64,000 nucleotides of DNA, taken from Dastarcus helophoroides (taxonomy: Eukaryota > Arthropoda > Insecta > Coleoptera > Bothrideridae). The DNA lies in the NCBI GenBank assembly GCA_028583605.1, contig CM053326.1, positions 32,642,431 through 32,706,430 of the forward strand, written 5' to 3'. Below the pieces are notes generated by a model, which saw only the letters and a list, made by a program, of their open reading frames with translations, ran no database searches and was not told where the DNA came from. Shown here piece by piece: positions 45,601-54,470 of this stretch (positions are counted from its first letter, which is position 1; each line of letters opens with the position of its first letter). The position numbers were made by a program, and so were the translations under genes.

Positions 45601-46924
45601 ATTAGTTCGCTACAAGTGCAAGCAGGTTTATTATAAGCCAACATTACCTGTACAATTAATATCACAAATATACTGCAATATAAAACTTGTGGAGTTGGAA
45701 CAACTTTGCCCTTGGAATTTGGAAATTTGGATAAAATATTTTGATTTGCCATTTACATGCTATAATGTTTAAGTTAAGTAAAATTTCAAAGTATTTACAG
45801 GTAAAGCTAAATAAATATTCATTGCATTGAAGTATTCAAGGATGTGACCTAAATCTAATTGCAAAATAAATTTGACAAGTGTAAAGTTTATCATGCAAAT
45901 ACCTACCAGTTATGTTTTAGCAATCGCAAGTGATGTTGCCACATAAGGTAACATGAAAGTAGAGGCTGAACTGGTGTGCTTTCCACAGACTTCCAGACAA
46001 TTCAATTATATTAAAAATGACAATTGACATTGCAATAATTATACTTTGCCCAACTTCCAAACCATTAACACCAGCTAATATATTGATCGCATTTGTGCAA
46101 AACACCGCCAACATTCCCATATAAATATAATATAAAATTCCAATATTTAGAGAGTAACCAAATATCTCCCTAAGTGGTTTAGGAACTATCACCGTGGTTA
46201 TGTTGAAGTTAACATAATAAACCATTAAAAGGGGCAATGAGGCTATTGTGGGCAACCACAGCTTATGTCTCCACCTCAAGTCGAGGACATCATCGGCAAA
46301 TCCAAGTAGCAGCATACAACAGATCGACAATAATGCTGCAATGTATTCTACAAACTATAATTTAGATTAGAAAACTGGTGCCACATCGTTATTACTATGG
46401 GGGTGTCAATCTTATGGTCTCAATTACCTTATCTTCGATCACATAAATCAATTATTATTCAGTTTAGTTGTAACTAAATGTTCGAAGTCCCAAGCTATAA
46501 CTACATAGTCGGACAATGTAATGAAAAAAATATGTAAAAGAGAGCCAATGAAGTAGTGACAGCCTCCCATTAGAATTAAAACAAGTTACCTCGTCATATG
46601 GGAAATTTCCATTTAACAAATTGTGACTAAATGGTACAGGTATGAACAGAAACATAGTAATGAGGAATATACATCCTGTCACCACCCCAATAGATTCTGG
46701 TCTAAAATCGAGGTATTAAATTAAATCAAAGGATAAGTGTTAACCTACACTTTTTCACTAGTTGTCTTGCTCATATCGATTCCAAATAAGTTGGCTTTTA
46801 TAAACATATCCCTAAGCTTTGGTATTAAACGTACTGTTAAATTATATGCTAAGATCGACATAACTACATTTATAACTACTGGAAAAATCATTTTCCACAA
46901 ATCCGTGTTTACATCTGCCGCCAT
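39666..46924 (-). CDS. DPAGT1: UDP-GlcNAc:dolichyl-phosphate GlcNAc-1-P transferase (DPAGT1/ALG7)
   Basis: Exons on the - strand are 46924-46749, 46701-46590, 46354-45907 and 40152-39666. Introns are 47, 235 and 5754 bp. The enzyme is a multi-pass ER membrane protein that makes GlcNAc-PP-dolichol, the first step of N-glycan assembly and the target of tunicamycin. Seen in order: an N-terminal membrane segment after [21 protein letters not shown], the FADDV metal-site box, [39 protein letters not shown] and the C-terminal SIRY-like [12 protein letters not shown]. Length after correction is 406 aa (human 408). Exon 3 has two surplus bases: one in the AAA run at 45956-45958 and one in the TTTT run at 45915-45918 (+ strand). 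Removing both restores [12 protein letters not shown] and AKHNW and the exact phase for exon 4. Every catalytic box is intact, so sequencing insertions are likelier than a pseudogene. The last intron hosts an MGAT3-like gene on the other strand. Confidence 0.96.
40194..40472. mobile_element. 279-bp MITE-like element in DPAGT1 intron 3
   Basis: Terminal inverted repeats of 34 bp (40194-40227 and 40439-40472) differ at three positions. Both have the core CAGACTGAGA/TAGACTGAGA followed by TGCAGTACGG. There is no transposase. A TA lies in the outermost bases on both sides, which would suit a TA target site, but the exact ends are uncertain. It starts only about 40 bp upstream of the last DPAGT1 exon. 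The - frame of 98 codons across it is spurious. Confidence 0.7.
40618..40744. repeat. Hairpin element in DPAGT1 intron 3
   Basis: Near-perfect inverted repeat: the left arm 40618-40671 and the right arm 40684-40744 both carry AACATTTATCAGATTCAGAG, GGAAACCAAA and CGATCTTGTTAGAT. The spacer is about 12 bp, and the right arm has a 6-7 bp extra piece near GACCGG. It is probably a small foldback element. Confidence 0.75.
40830..42330. repeat. Low-complexity intronic block
   Basis: TTCGAC-type repeats within DPAGT1 intron 3. Two related segments near 41064 and 41618 (step about 554 bp) share GTAAACTGGAACA, TTTTTAT(T)TTCTAATAT and a GACTTCAA(C/T)C(T/G)CGAA phrase. Nothing coding is visible. Confidence 0.7.
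42758..43987 (+). CDS. MGAT3: MGAT3-like glycosyltransferase (GT17), intronless, nested in DPAGT1
   Basis: A single open frame of 409 aa. A short cytosolic end is followed by a signal-anchor helix (residues about 10-29), giving a type II Golgi topology. Then come a stem, an EGF-like Cys cluster ([13 protein letters not shown], 105-117) and the GT17 domain: [10 protein letters not shown].., [15 protein letters not shown].. (244-258), [17 protein letters not shown] (316-326), and [18 protein letters not shown] near the end. Family members transfer the bisecting beta-1,4-GlcNAc to N-glycans. It is shorter than the vertebrate enzyme (about 530 aa), mainly in the stem. Where vertebrate proteins have the acidic DADEIP box, this one reads TKSNEF (228-233), so the metal-binding acids are lost; activity is doubtful. 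It lies entirely inside the 5.75-kb third intron of DPAGT1, on the opposite strand. The lack of introns is also compatible with an old retrocopy. Confidence 0.9.
   Translation: MYIFRFHKRAILGFLLFVQFILIASYFYLHGSTSFKEQNNEYITFVTADIRVDTKNATYHRENDSLFLKSVTTNSRYKDFNSSLCYRDGTDLKAMKRTKNLNWKCECNDLWHGNDCGQPEVIWRAFLNYRKTLHIKGPRLIKRRLLYILKVDKLTTDWVEIQVNELNNIVELFVLYEEEGESFLSSQLEKGFLQKHHQKILYLSDKNLWHKVKKTVKNLRESDIVICTKSNEFLNKLALNFLKYYDNWPEPVEFRLRWTSFGFFWMHPNKTIIKRGLSTVQYLDEFLDGNLNLLAGARNTNHFQRGIVLGDLNHIGGWFCEFCLTPPDVVEFLSSNQPLVRLKWKNQVIDTNFIEELIENGIYIDGKTELIKIRKYQDKYFAPEYVMERNVNFDFLLQNLYSKMDYYEG
44003..44008 (+). terminator. Poly(A) signal for the MGAT3-like gene
   Basis: AATAAA lies 15 bp after the stop codon; a second AATAAA occurs about 50 bp further. 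Confidence 0.7.
44290..45340. repeat. Low-complexity intronic block
   Basis: AAATTTCGAGTTT/TTTTTCAAAATTT repeats within DPAGT1 intron 3. The - frames at 44308-44604 and 44855-45061 are translations of these. Confidence 0.7.
45349..45752 (-). other. Possible two-exon small membrane protein in DPAGT1 intron 3
   Basis: On the - strand an ATG at 45752 opens 35 codons ([18 protein letters not shown] then a hydrophobic helix) and ends at a good donor, CAG|GTAATG (exon 45648-45752). A second open piece, 45349-45477, follows an AAG acceptor in matching phase 0 and ends in TAA. Joined they give a 77-aa protein with one membrane helix and a tail containing [17 protein letters not shown] recognise no family. 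Another frame of the same region ([11 protein letters not shown]...) is also open, which weakens the case. It may be chance. Confidence 0.25.
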
Positions 46925-48146
46925 TATTTAAATGTTACACATCACTCGGACCTTTGATGTTTTGATTGCGTTGCTACAAGTTGCAATTCTATGATGTCAA
47001 ATGTCAATCACAAACACTTATGACGTGTGGAAATCAGTGCATGACAATATTTAGAAGTGTTGTGGTCGTGTATTAATGGTTGTCTATCAATTCATCTATT
47101 TTTTTTCATACTTTTTTACTATTTCGTCTACATTAATCTTTAGCGGTACACGTGGAGTCTAATTAGACCCCACGAGTCATTTTCTAAGTGTGATTTTTTT
47201 TTAATTGATAAGCTACAACCTTGAGCTGCGTAATCTCAATGCATCACAGAGGCTCTAACATAAAATGGTCGTACGTTGCGCTTCCCCTGAGGTAAGCACG
47301 TGTTTTACGTACGGGGGAATACCTAGAGACCCTGCGCGTGATATTGCCTAGGCACTATTTGCACTAAAGGAGAAGTTTATGCCTTTAAAGTGTTTAAATT
47401 ATTAATGTTTACATACTTCATGAAGATGGCCCATCGTAATTTTTGGTGCTGTAATAAACATTTCAAATGCAACAGATTGTTTTCTAGCTTTTCGCTAATT
47501 ATGGTAAAAAGTGGTTGATGATATGAACCTGAACCGAAAAAAAGCTTTTCTATCTTAATGAGGGACACTAAAGTTGCAGCATTGTCATTTTTCTTTATGT
47601 TAATTATTGATTATTTTGATTCCAATTACAAATTTTTGGTTCGTGCTTTGTTAGAAAATGATAATAATTTAAATAAGTTGATTACTTTCTTAAATTTTAA
47701 ACCACTTTGTAAACAGAGTAAATACTTTGAAGATATTACTCTGAACAAATTTTTTTTTTCTAAAAGACTGATTGTTTTAGTATTAATAAATATTGTAATT
47801 GTAATGTATTTTAATGCGTTGTCTATTAATATTTAAGTTTCATAAAATTTTGAAAATATTACAAAATATTTATGGCAGTACTTCTGATCCCCAGCTTAAA
47901 TTATTTACATAAAAGAAGCAAAAGCTCTAGATTTGATTTTTGTTTTAAACATTTTTAATAGTTTTAACTTGTTGATCACATGACAATGTTGGAAACACTG
48001 CTCTGAAAACAGCAAATCTTTCAATTAATGACCTTGGTGAAGTCATAGATCATTAATTTTGAATTGTAGAAGCGGAAACAAACAATTCTATGACATTAGA
48101 ACAAATTATTCTATGTTTTTAACCTAATATCTCGTATTCAAATATA
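46925..48146. other. Divergent intergenic region between DPAGT1 and EXOSC9
   Basis: The 1.2-kb space between two divergent start codons must hold both promoters unless the genes share distal elements. No TATA box is convincing. It includes a possible piggyBac-type end at 47133-47173 and frames at 47377-47568 (-) and 47558-47836 (+) that overlap at the edge and match nothing I know. Confidence 0.5.
47133..47173. repeat. Candidate piggyBac-like terminus with subterminal palindrome
   Basis: TTAA (47133-47136) is followed by TCTTTAGCGGTACACG and a palindrome GTGGAGTCTAATTAGACCCCAC (47152-47173, one mismatch). TTAA plus a subterminal GGTCT..AGACC palindrome also marks the element at 50.85 kb. I could not find a partner end. 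Confidence 0.3.
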
Positions 48147-50075
48147 ATGGCAAAAATAAGAGAAACAATTGTAACTAATGCCGAAAAAAAGTTTTTACTA
48201 AAAAGCTTATCAGAAAATATAGTAAGCGACTAAACTTTTTGTGAATTTACTCTTTAAACCAGATCTGTTTTAGAGGTTAGATGGAAGAACTTTTGAAGAT
48301 TTTAGGAACATACATATAGAATTCGGTAAAGATTATGGTTGTTGTGCAGTCACATTGGGGAGAACAAAGTGTGTATATATTTTTCCATACTATAACCCTT
48401 TCTAATCACAAATGTAGAATTCTAGCGCAAGTTAGTTGTGAAATTCAACAACCTAAATCATCGAGGCCAAGCGAAGGAATTCTTAACGTAAATATTGAAC
48501 TAAATCCGATGGCCGCGCCCCATTTTGAAGCTGGTCGACAATCCTTTAGAAGCAGTTCAATTGAACAGGTTATTGGAAAAATGTATAAAAGACTCTAAAG
48601 CAGTTGATTTAGAATCGTTGTGTATAAAAGCTGCAGAGAAGGTTTGGGCTTTCAGAGTCGATTTAAATGTTTTAAATCATGAAGGCAACATCATTCGACT
48701 GCGCCTCTGTAGCGGCGTTGGCGGCTTTAACACATTTTCGAAGGCCAGACGCAACTTGTGATGGGGAAGAATTTATTGTTCACAGTTATGATGCGAGAGA
48801 TCCTATTCCAACTGTTATTCATCATTATCCTGTCTGTATTACATACGGAATTTTCAATGGAGGGTATGCATTAGAGTATTGGCAAAATTTTCCATTTTAA
48901 ATACACATTCTATTTCACAAATAGAATTTTTTGAGCAAGTATTATATCATTACATTTGCCATCTTGGGTTTATATTTAAGAGTAAAGAACATTAAGCAGC
49001 ATTTTCTTCAGCAATATCTATTGGTGCCTTTTATTTTTTTATAGGTTCGTAATCAAAAAAATCATTTAACACATTGATTGCCCAAGTCTATTTCAACGAA
49101 ACTTGCAGGTGTCAGACATTTACGAATACTGTGGAATAACTCTTATTTGGCTTTCTAGACTGCAAGTAATCTTGTAGTTCGCAATCAACGTGTTATTTAT
49201 CCCGAAAATTGTTTCACACTTTTTACTTTCAAGTGTGTAAATATGAAAGCAAGCGAACGAACAGATTTTTTTATTATATTTTGCATCTTTACTTATAAAC
49301 AATTTTTTAGGCAATATGTATTGGCAGATCCAGATTTACTTGAGGAAGGAGTGGCAGATGCTTTCTTAACAATAGGACTAAATGCATACAGAGAACTCTG
49401 CGGGTTGCATCTTGGTGGAAAAGCTGAACTCTCTCCAGGTATCATAATTCAGACCACAATAAAAGCAGGTGCAAGGGCCGCATCTGTTATACAGTTAATC
49501 AAAGATGAAGTAGAGAAAGATAACCAAAAAAGGTTACTTGTTATAAGTTTAAATTGGTTCATTCTTTAATATTTAGTTTTAGAAATGAAAACAAATCTAT
49601 TGGTTTCCACGAGACAATATTGGATTCAAAACACAGTGCAATAGAAGAGTTGACAGCTTGTTTGGATAATTGGTCAACAAACAAAAGGAGGAAAAATAAA
49701 AAAGTGGTAGCAAGTGAAGAACAGGAAATAGAAAATAAAACTTCTTGTGAAGAACAAGCCGCTCAGGAACAAACTCAATTATTAGGTGAAATTGAATCTT
49801 TGGGAACTGGATCAGCTGCTTTGATTCCAAATGTAGATGGAGAGAAACTTGCAGAATGGGGTGCTTCAAGTGAAGATGACGATGACAATGAAATTCAGAT
49901 ACTCGATATTCCAAAATTTAAAGGTAATTTAACTCTCAATTTTATTTTTGTAGAGTCAATGTGTTTGTTTTTAGTGGAAACTGTGGATTTAATGGATACA
50001 GACAGCGAGGAAGAAAAAGTGGTGGTGTTGAATGCTGATAAAAAAACTAATAAAAAGAAGAAAATACGAAATTAA
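48147..50075 (+). CDS. EXOSC9: Exosome complex component RRP45 (EXOSC9)
   Basis: Six exons: 48147-48221, 48274-48368, 48418-48863, 49311-49532, 49583-49923 and 49975-50075. The protein is one of six RNase PH-like ring subunits of the RNA exosome, structural rather than catalytic, acting in nuclear and cytoplasmic RNA decay and rRNA maturation. Seen: RLDGR and DYGCCAVTLGRTK at the start, then QVSCEIQQPK, LNPMAAPHFEAGRQS, LNRLLEKCIKDSKAVD, EKVWAFRVDLNVLNHEGNII, HFRRPDATCDG, ADPDLLEEGVADAFLTI and an acidic, Lys-rich tail with DTDSEEEKVVVL. Two surplus bases break exon 3: one T in the TTT at 48545-48547 and one base near C48696. Without them all phases agree and the protein is 425 aa. The last intron (51 nt) has no stop and keeps frame if retained. 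Confidence 0.96.
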
Positions 50076-50080
50076 ATAAA
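50075..50080 (+). terminator. Poly(A) signal for EXOSC9, overlapping the stop codon
   Basis: AATAAA begins at the last A of the TAA stop (50073-50075). The 3' UTR would be very short. Confidence 0.6.
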
Positions 50081-50150
50081 CATTTTATTCCTAAATACTT
50101 TTTACAACTTTTTAAAATAGAAAATGGATTACTAAAACTATGTAGCTTTT

Positions 50151-50156
50151 TTTATT
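50151..50156 (-). terminator. Poly(A) signal for SAP30
   Basis: TTTATT on the + strand reads AATAAA on the -, 55 bp past the SAP30 stop codon. A second copy lies at 50084-50089, within 10 bp of the EXOSC9 signal. Confidence 0.55.
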
Positions 50157-50211
50157 AGCAAAATCCTACTACTACATGTGCAACTTGGCACAATAGATCA
50201 ATCTCTGAGCT

Positions 50212-53200
50212 TTAGGTAGCGTCATTATTAATACCATTTTTCTGATCAAGCTTATTACTGTTAGTTTTTACTGTATAAATGAAAAAGGACACAACTTCCT
50301 TCTCCTTAACTGCAATAGTCTTGAAATGTTTCATTAACGTCTGAAAAAGAAAAATATTTGTTAGTAGTTTCTTGTTCTGTGGTAAAAAATTTTGAGCTGT
50401 TTAATAATAGCATTCTTTGAATGCATTAATAAAGATGGAAGGACATTTAAAAAACTTAAAAACCTGGAAACTTTTCTAGCTCATTGTGTAATTTGATGTA
50501 ACATCATTTTGAAGAAGCTTCCATAACACAAAATGATGTTTTATGAAGAATTCTGATTCATTTCAAAAATTTCAATTTCAACATATTTAGTTTAACAAAA
50601 GAAAATTTTGGCAAAAAAGTTAGAAATTTAAACTCAAACACCTGTTTTACAAATTAATTTTTTTCCAAATGTGATCGTTTGTCAAAATTCTGAGTTTACA
50701 TTTTTATTTTATTTTCTCTAAAATTTCAACAAAATTAAATGTTCATTTTCTCGAAATTATATTTTTGTAATTTCCACTTTAATTTTAAAATCTACACTTT
50801 TCTCTAAAGTTCAATTTGTGTTTAAAAGATTTTTCAATTTTATCTTTAACGCGCCGATGGGCGCGCGCGGTCTCTCAGACCGCACTTATATTTATTATTT
50901 TATATTTCAATAATTAATTTGCCAATAATGCTCTTTTTTGGTTTAGCTGAGATTTATAACATCACAAATGTAATGGTTGATCAAGTGAATAATTATATGT
51001 CCATTTTTGTAAGTTATAGCTATTTGCATTATATGGTACCACGCGCGCCCACGCATGTTAAATTGTTTTGTCATTATACTTTCGGATATAAATCGACTTT
51101 TGCTTGGAAATAAGGCTGTAGAGGATAACTCCAAACTAGTATGGTCCAAATGAAACCTATTATTGGAAATTTAGTTCCGTATTTCGTACAATAATTTGGC
51201 CTTTGTATTTGGCTAAATTTTTTGTTTATAGGTTAAAGCAATGCATGATTTGTAATTTAATGTTATTAACAAATATACCAAGATACCATATTTCATCATA
51301 GAACCAAAAAAGGTTAATAAATAACATTATTTATAGATGCAGTCTCTGAGACCGCGCGCGCTCCTTCGTGTTACAAAGTATGGCGCGCCTACTCTAGGGT
51401 TAAAAAACTGAAATTTCAAGTCAAAATTTTTAAGTTTGATTTTGGAATTTTAAGAATAATGTCAAAATTTTAAAATCGTAACACGAAATTTATAACTTAA
51501 AAAATTGAATAATAAAAATATTAATCTGTCAACAAAGTTCTTAAAACTTCATAAAATAACATGGCATTTAAAGTTAAAGTCAACATTTCTAAACAAAATC
51601 GGTATTCAAGAAAAAATTTGATATTTCAAGATGAGATTAAAGTTCAAAATTAAAAAAAACCGAATATTTACACACAGATTGAGGTCAATGTTTCAAAAGA
51701 AGTAAAAATTTCTAAAAAAAACAGAAATGTAAAGTTTGAAATTGAATGTTTAGAAAAAACAGTAAAAATTTAAAATGTGACTTTTGGGAAAAAGATGAAA
51801 TTGTGAGGAAAAAAAACATAATTTATAAAATAAAATTTCTCTCAACTGCAAGAAAAACCCAAGATACCAAAATTGGTGTCACAATTCCAAGTTCTAACCC
51901 AAATTTCCAGGTTATAAAGTTGAAATAAGAAAGAAACTGCAAATTTATAACAAAAACTTTAAAGTTCCAAGAGCACAAATGGACATTTTGAGACTGAAGT
52001 GTAAAGTGCAAATGTAAATTTGGAAAAAAATATATATTTTTAAATAGACAAAATTTTGAGATTGCCCAAATGTTATGAAAAAAGTAAAAACTGAAAAGAA
52101 AAAGAAGCAAGAAATTTTGAAAAAGAACTCGAAATGTTGGAAAAGAAATAGAATTTTCCAGATCAAAGTTGAAATTTCGGAAAAATTTTTAAGCTTAAAT
52201 TTAAAAGAAAAGTCTAAATAATTAGAGATAGTTGCAATGTGAGTTCTCACTTTAAATTTTAGGAAAGAAGTTAACTTTGACTCTTGAAAAAAGTAGGGAT
52301 TTTCAAAGTAACTTGGAACTATAAAGAAAAATTGAACCAAAATTGAAATTTTGAGTCGACATTTCAAAATTAAGAAAAAAAATTTTGCCACATTTTTTTT
52401 AGAACCCATATCTTGCGTTCATAATTTATTTAAAATAGTAAAAAACAAGTGGCGACTTGAAATTTTCGTACAATACTCATACATTTATTTAAAAAAATGA
52501 TAAATATCTTAAATGTTCACTCAAGAATGTAAAGCTGAAACCTCGAAATATACATTTCTAGGAAAAAAATTGAAACTTTGATTTATAAGGTTGAGATTTT
52601 AAAGGTTAATAACAAAAATTGCAAGTTTTTAAAAAAATTCCAAGTCAGATTTTAAGACTTTGAATTTTTAAAAAAAGTTGTTTCTTAAATTATTTTGATC
52701 AATATGGGATTTAAAAATTTGCAAATAAACAAAAGTTAATGAAAAATTTAGCAATGATTTGAGTGGGAAACAATGAGCCAATCTTGTGCAATTATAGGTA
52801 AGTGTAATTAGATTTTGATACTTACGTCAGCCAACTGAGCCTTGTTCAGACCGGGTCTAGCTGGAACTTTGTAGTGTCTTTTGTATCTTCTCAGAGTATT
52901 AACTTGCAATTGATACAAATCCACCTCAGGGACATCTGTATCAGTCTCATTGCTGTCTTCTTCAGAGTCTTTCCTCCTTCTCTTTGTTCTTGCACACTGA
53001 ATGATCATTTTATGGAAATCACAAATATAAATGTGTCTTGCCTGTAACATACAACCACGTTTCCAAATTCCGTATCAAAGACAGGAACATTGAATGCAAC
53101 ACCACAAAATATATCGACCCCACAAAAACTTATCATATGCTTTTACTCACAGATGTATCAATCGCCAAATTGAGCCTTCTTTGTGTAACAGTTTTTTGGA

Positions 53201-53321
53201 TGCGTTTGCTGTAAGAGGCGTTTCCGGCTGGTTTGCTGCAGCGTTCCCCGTTGTCAATAAGACAACATATTTGATCTGATGGACCCCTTGAATCTTCTTC
53301 ACCTGTGCTAAATCCGTTCAT
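50212..53321 (-). CDS. SAP30: Histone deacetylase complex subunit SAP30 homolog
   Basis: Exons on the - strand are 53321-53151, 53041-52826 and 50340-50212 (57, 72 and 42 codons, all phase 0), 171 aa in total. Introns are 109 and 2485 bp. SAP30 bridges SIN3 and HDACs in a nuclear co-repressor complex. The N-terminal zinc module is complete: CC at residues 19-20, C28 and, after the first splice, HIYICDFHK with C64 and H67. A basic and acidic link follows ([29 protein letters not shown]), then the SIN3-binding region [25 protein letters not shown] and, in exon 3, [20 protein letters not shown] and [11 protein letters not shown]. The length and order match insect SAP30. No frameshift is seen. 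It converges on EXOSC9 with 137 bp between stop codons. Confidence 0.97.
50341..50845. repeat. SAP30 intron 2, distal part
   Basis: AT-rich intronic DNA that turns into AAATTT low complexity after 50.5 kb. Nothing coding is visible. Confidence 0.6.
50850..51399. mobile_element. piggyBac-like non-autonomous element in SAP30 intron 2
   Basis: A 550-bp segment lies between two TTAA sites (50846-50849 and 51400-51403), the target duplication of piggyBac elements. The two ends share GGGCGCGC/GGCGCGCC words and GCGCGCGCGGTCTC followed by AGAC(C/T)GC, a subterminal palindrome. The right end, read inward, begins CCCTAGAGTAGGCGCGCC; the left lacks the CCCTA start, so the ends are not perfect mirror images. 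There is no transposase; the 64-codon frame at 50919 matches nothing. It is strikingly GC-rich at its ends relative to the intron. Confidence 0.55.
51404..52825. repeat. Low-complexity SAP30 intron 2, proximal part
   Basis: AAAATTT / GTCGAAATTTT repeats of reverse polarity, with Phe-rich - frames (51823-52409) that are repeat translations. Confidence 0.7.
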
Positions 53322-54470
53322 TATCCGGGAATTACATTGAAAAATTACGTCCGTGTTCTATTTCGCCAAAACCCGAATCGCATTATGTCAGATTACGCTG
53401 AAATGTTTACGTCCCCACTCTTCCAATTATTGACAATTTTGTCATCTGCTGACCACAGAAACATGTAAATCACTGCATAGTGCTGCTCTCTTTAGTCGTT
53501 GTGTTAGGACACCATCATAAGAACGGCGACAGGACGTTTTATGTTAAAGTAGTAAAAAATTATGTGCAGTATTGACCTGAGTTTTGAAGGTTATATTGAG
53601 CGATAGATGACATTGTATACACTTAAATCAAGACTAGCGCCCATAAGAAAATCTGTAACTTTTTTTAAGTACTTATTTAAAAATAGACAGAATTGATAAT
53701 ATTGTAACGCCACTGGTTCATTGTTGGAAAGTTACAGATAAATTCATGTGGCATAGAAAACAATAGATTGGACTTTGCGACATCTGACGTTCTGATAGAT
53801 CCCTATTAAAGTTCCCCGGGAAATATAAAGCTTTCAGTAATTTAAGTATTAATTACTAATTTATTCTAAATTATTTAGATAATGCCTACCCTAAATTCTA
53901 AATAATTAATTTTTTGAATTCTTACTTTGTGGAAATCTTTAATATTCATCGTGGAATTTTTAATATCTATTTTTAATATATTTTTTGAGTACTGATTTCT
54001 AAATTACGCAACAAGAAGTTGAAGTCATGCAGCCTATTGAGAACGCCCAATTGGGCATAATTGTCATAAAAAGATATTGCCGAAAAAATGACTCACGTCT
54101 TTTTGTTTGTGAAGAGCACAAAAATCATAGTTTAAATTTTATTGTCCTTTAAGGGACTGTCACCCCCAAAAATTTTCAAATGGGAAATAAGGGGTCGAGT
54201 GATATATGACTAAAAAAATGTTTTGATTTTCTATTCACTGACGCTCCTTTTTTTTGAAATTCGGTCAATTCGTTTAGAAGTTACGAAGTTTTAGCTTTCA
54301 TAAATACTACATTTCGCGAAAAATAGTAAAATTATAAACTCGGTCTGGGATTCTGGATCTCGTTGTGGGTTGCCTAAAGTTTAGGCCAGCACTTAGGCCA
54401 CCCTTTCCGGGCCCATTGTGCTATTATAAACTCGGTACCTGAAACTATTTTTTCAAAATCTTGAATATAA
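53322..54470. other. Region upstream of SAP30, non-coding
   Basis: Unique sequence near the SAP30 start should hold its promoter; no core element is certain. At 54330-54440 two ATTATAAACTCGGT words flank a GC-richer 90-bp piece (AGGCCAGC, TTCCGGGCCC), possibly a repeat remnant. Confidence 0.4.

Noticed and set aside
46737..46931. 64-codon + frame
   Set aside because: Antisense shadow of DPAGT1 exon 1.
49597..49914. 105-codon - frame
   Set aside because: Antisense shadow of EXOSC9 exon 5.
52808..53050. Separate short gene starting [13 protein letters not shown]
   Set aside because: It is exon 2 of SAP30; the apparent start lies in the intron.
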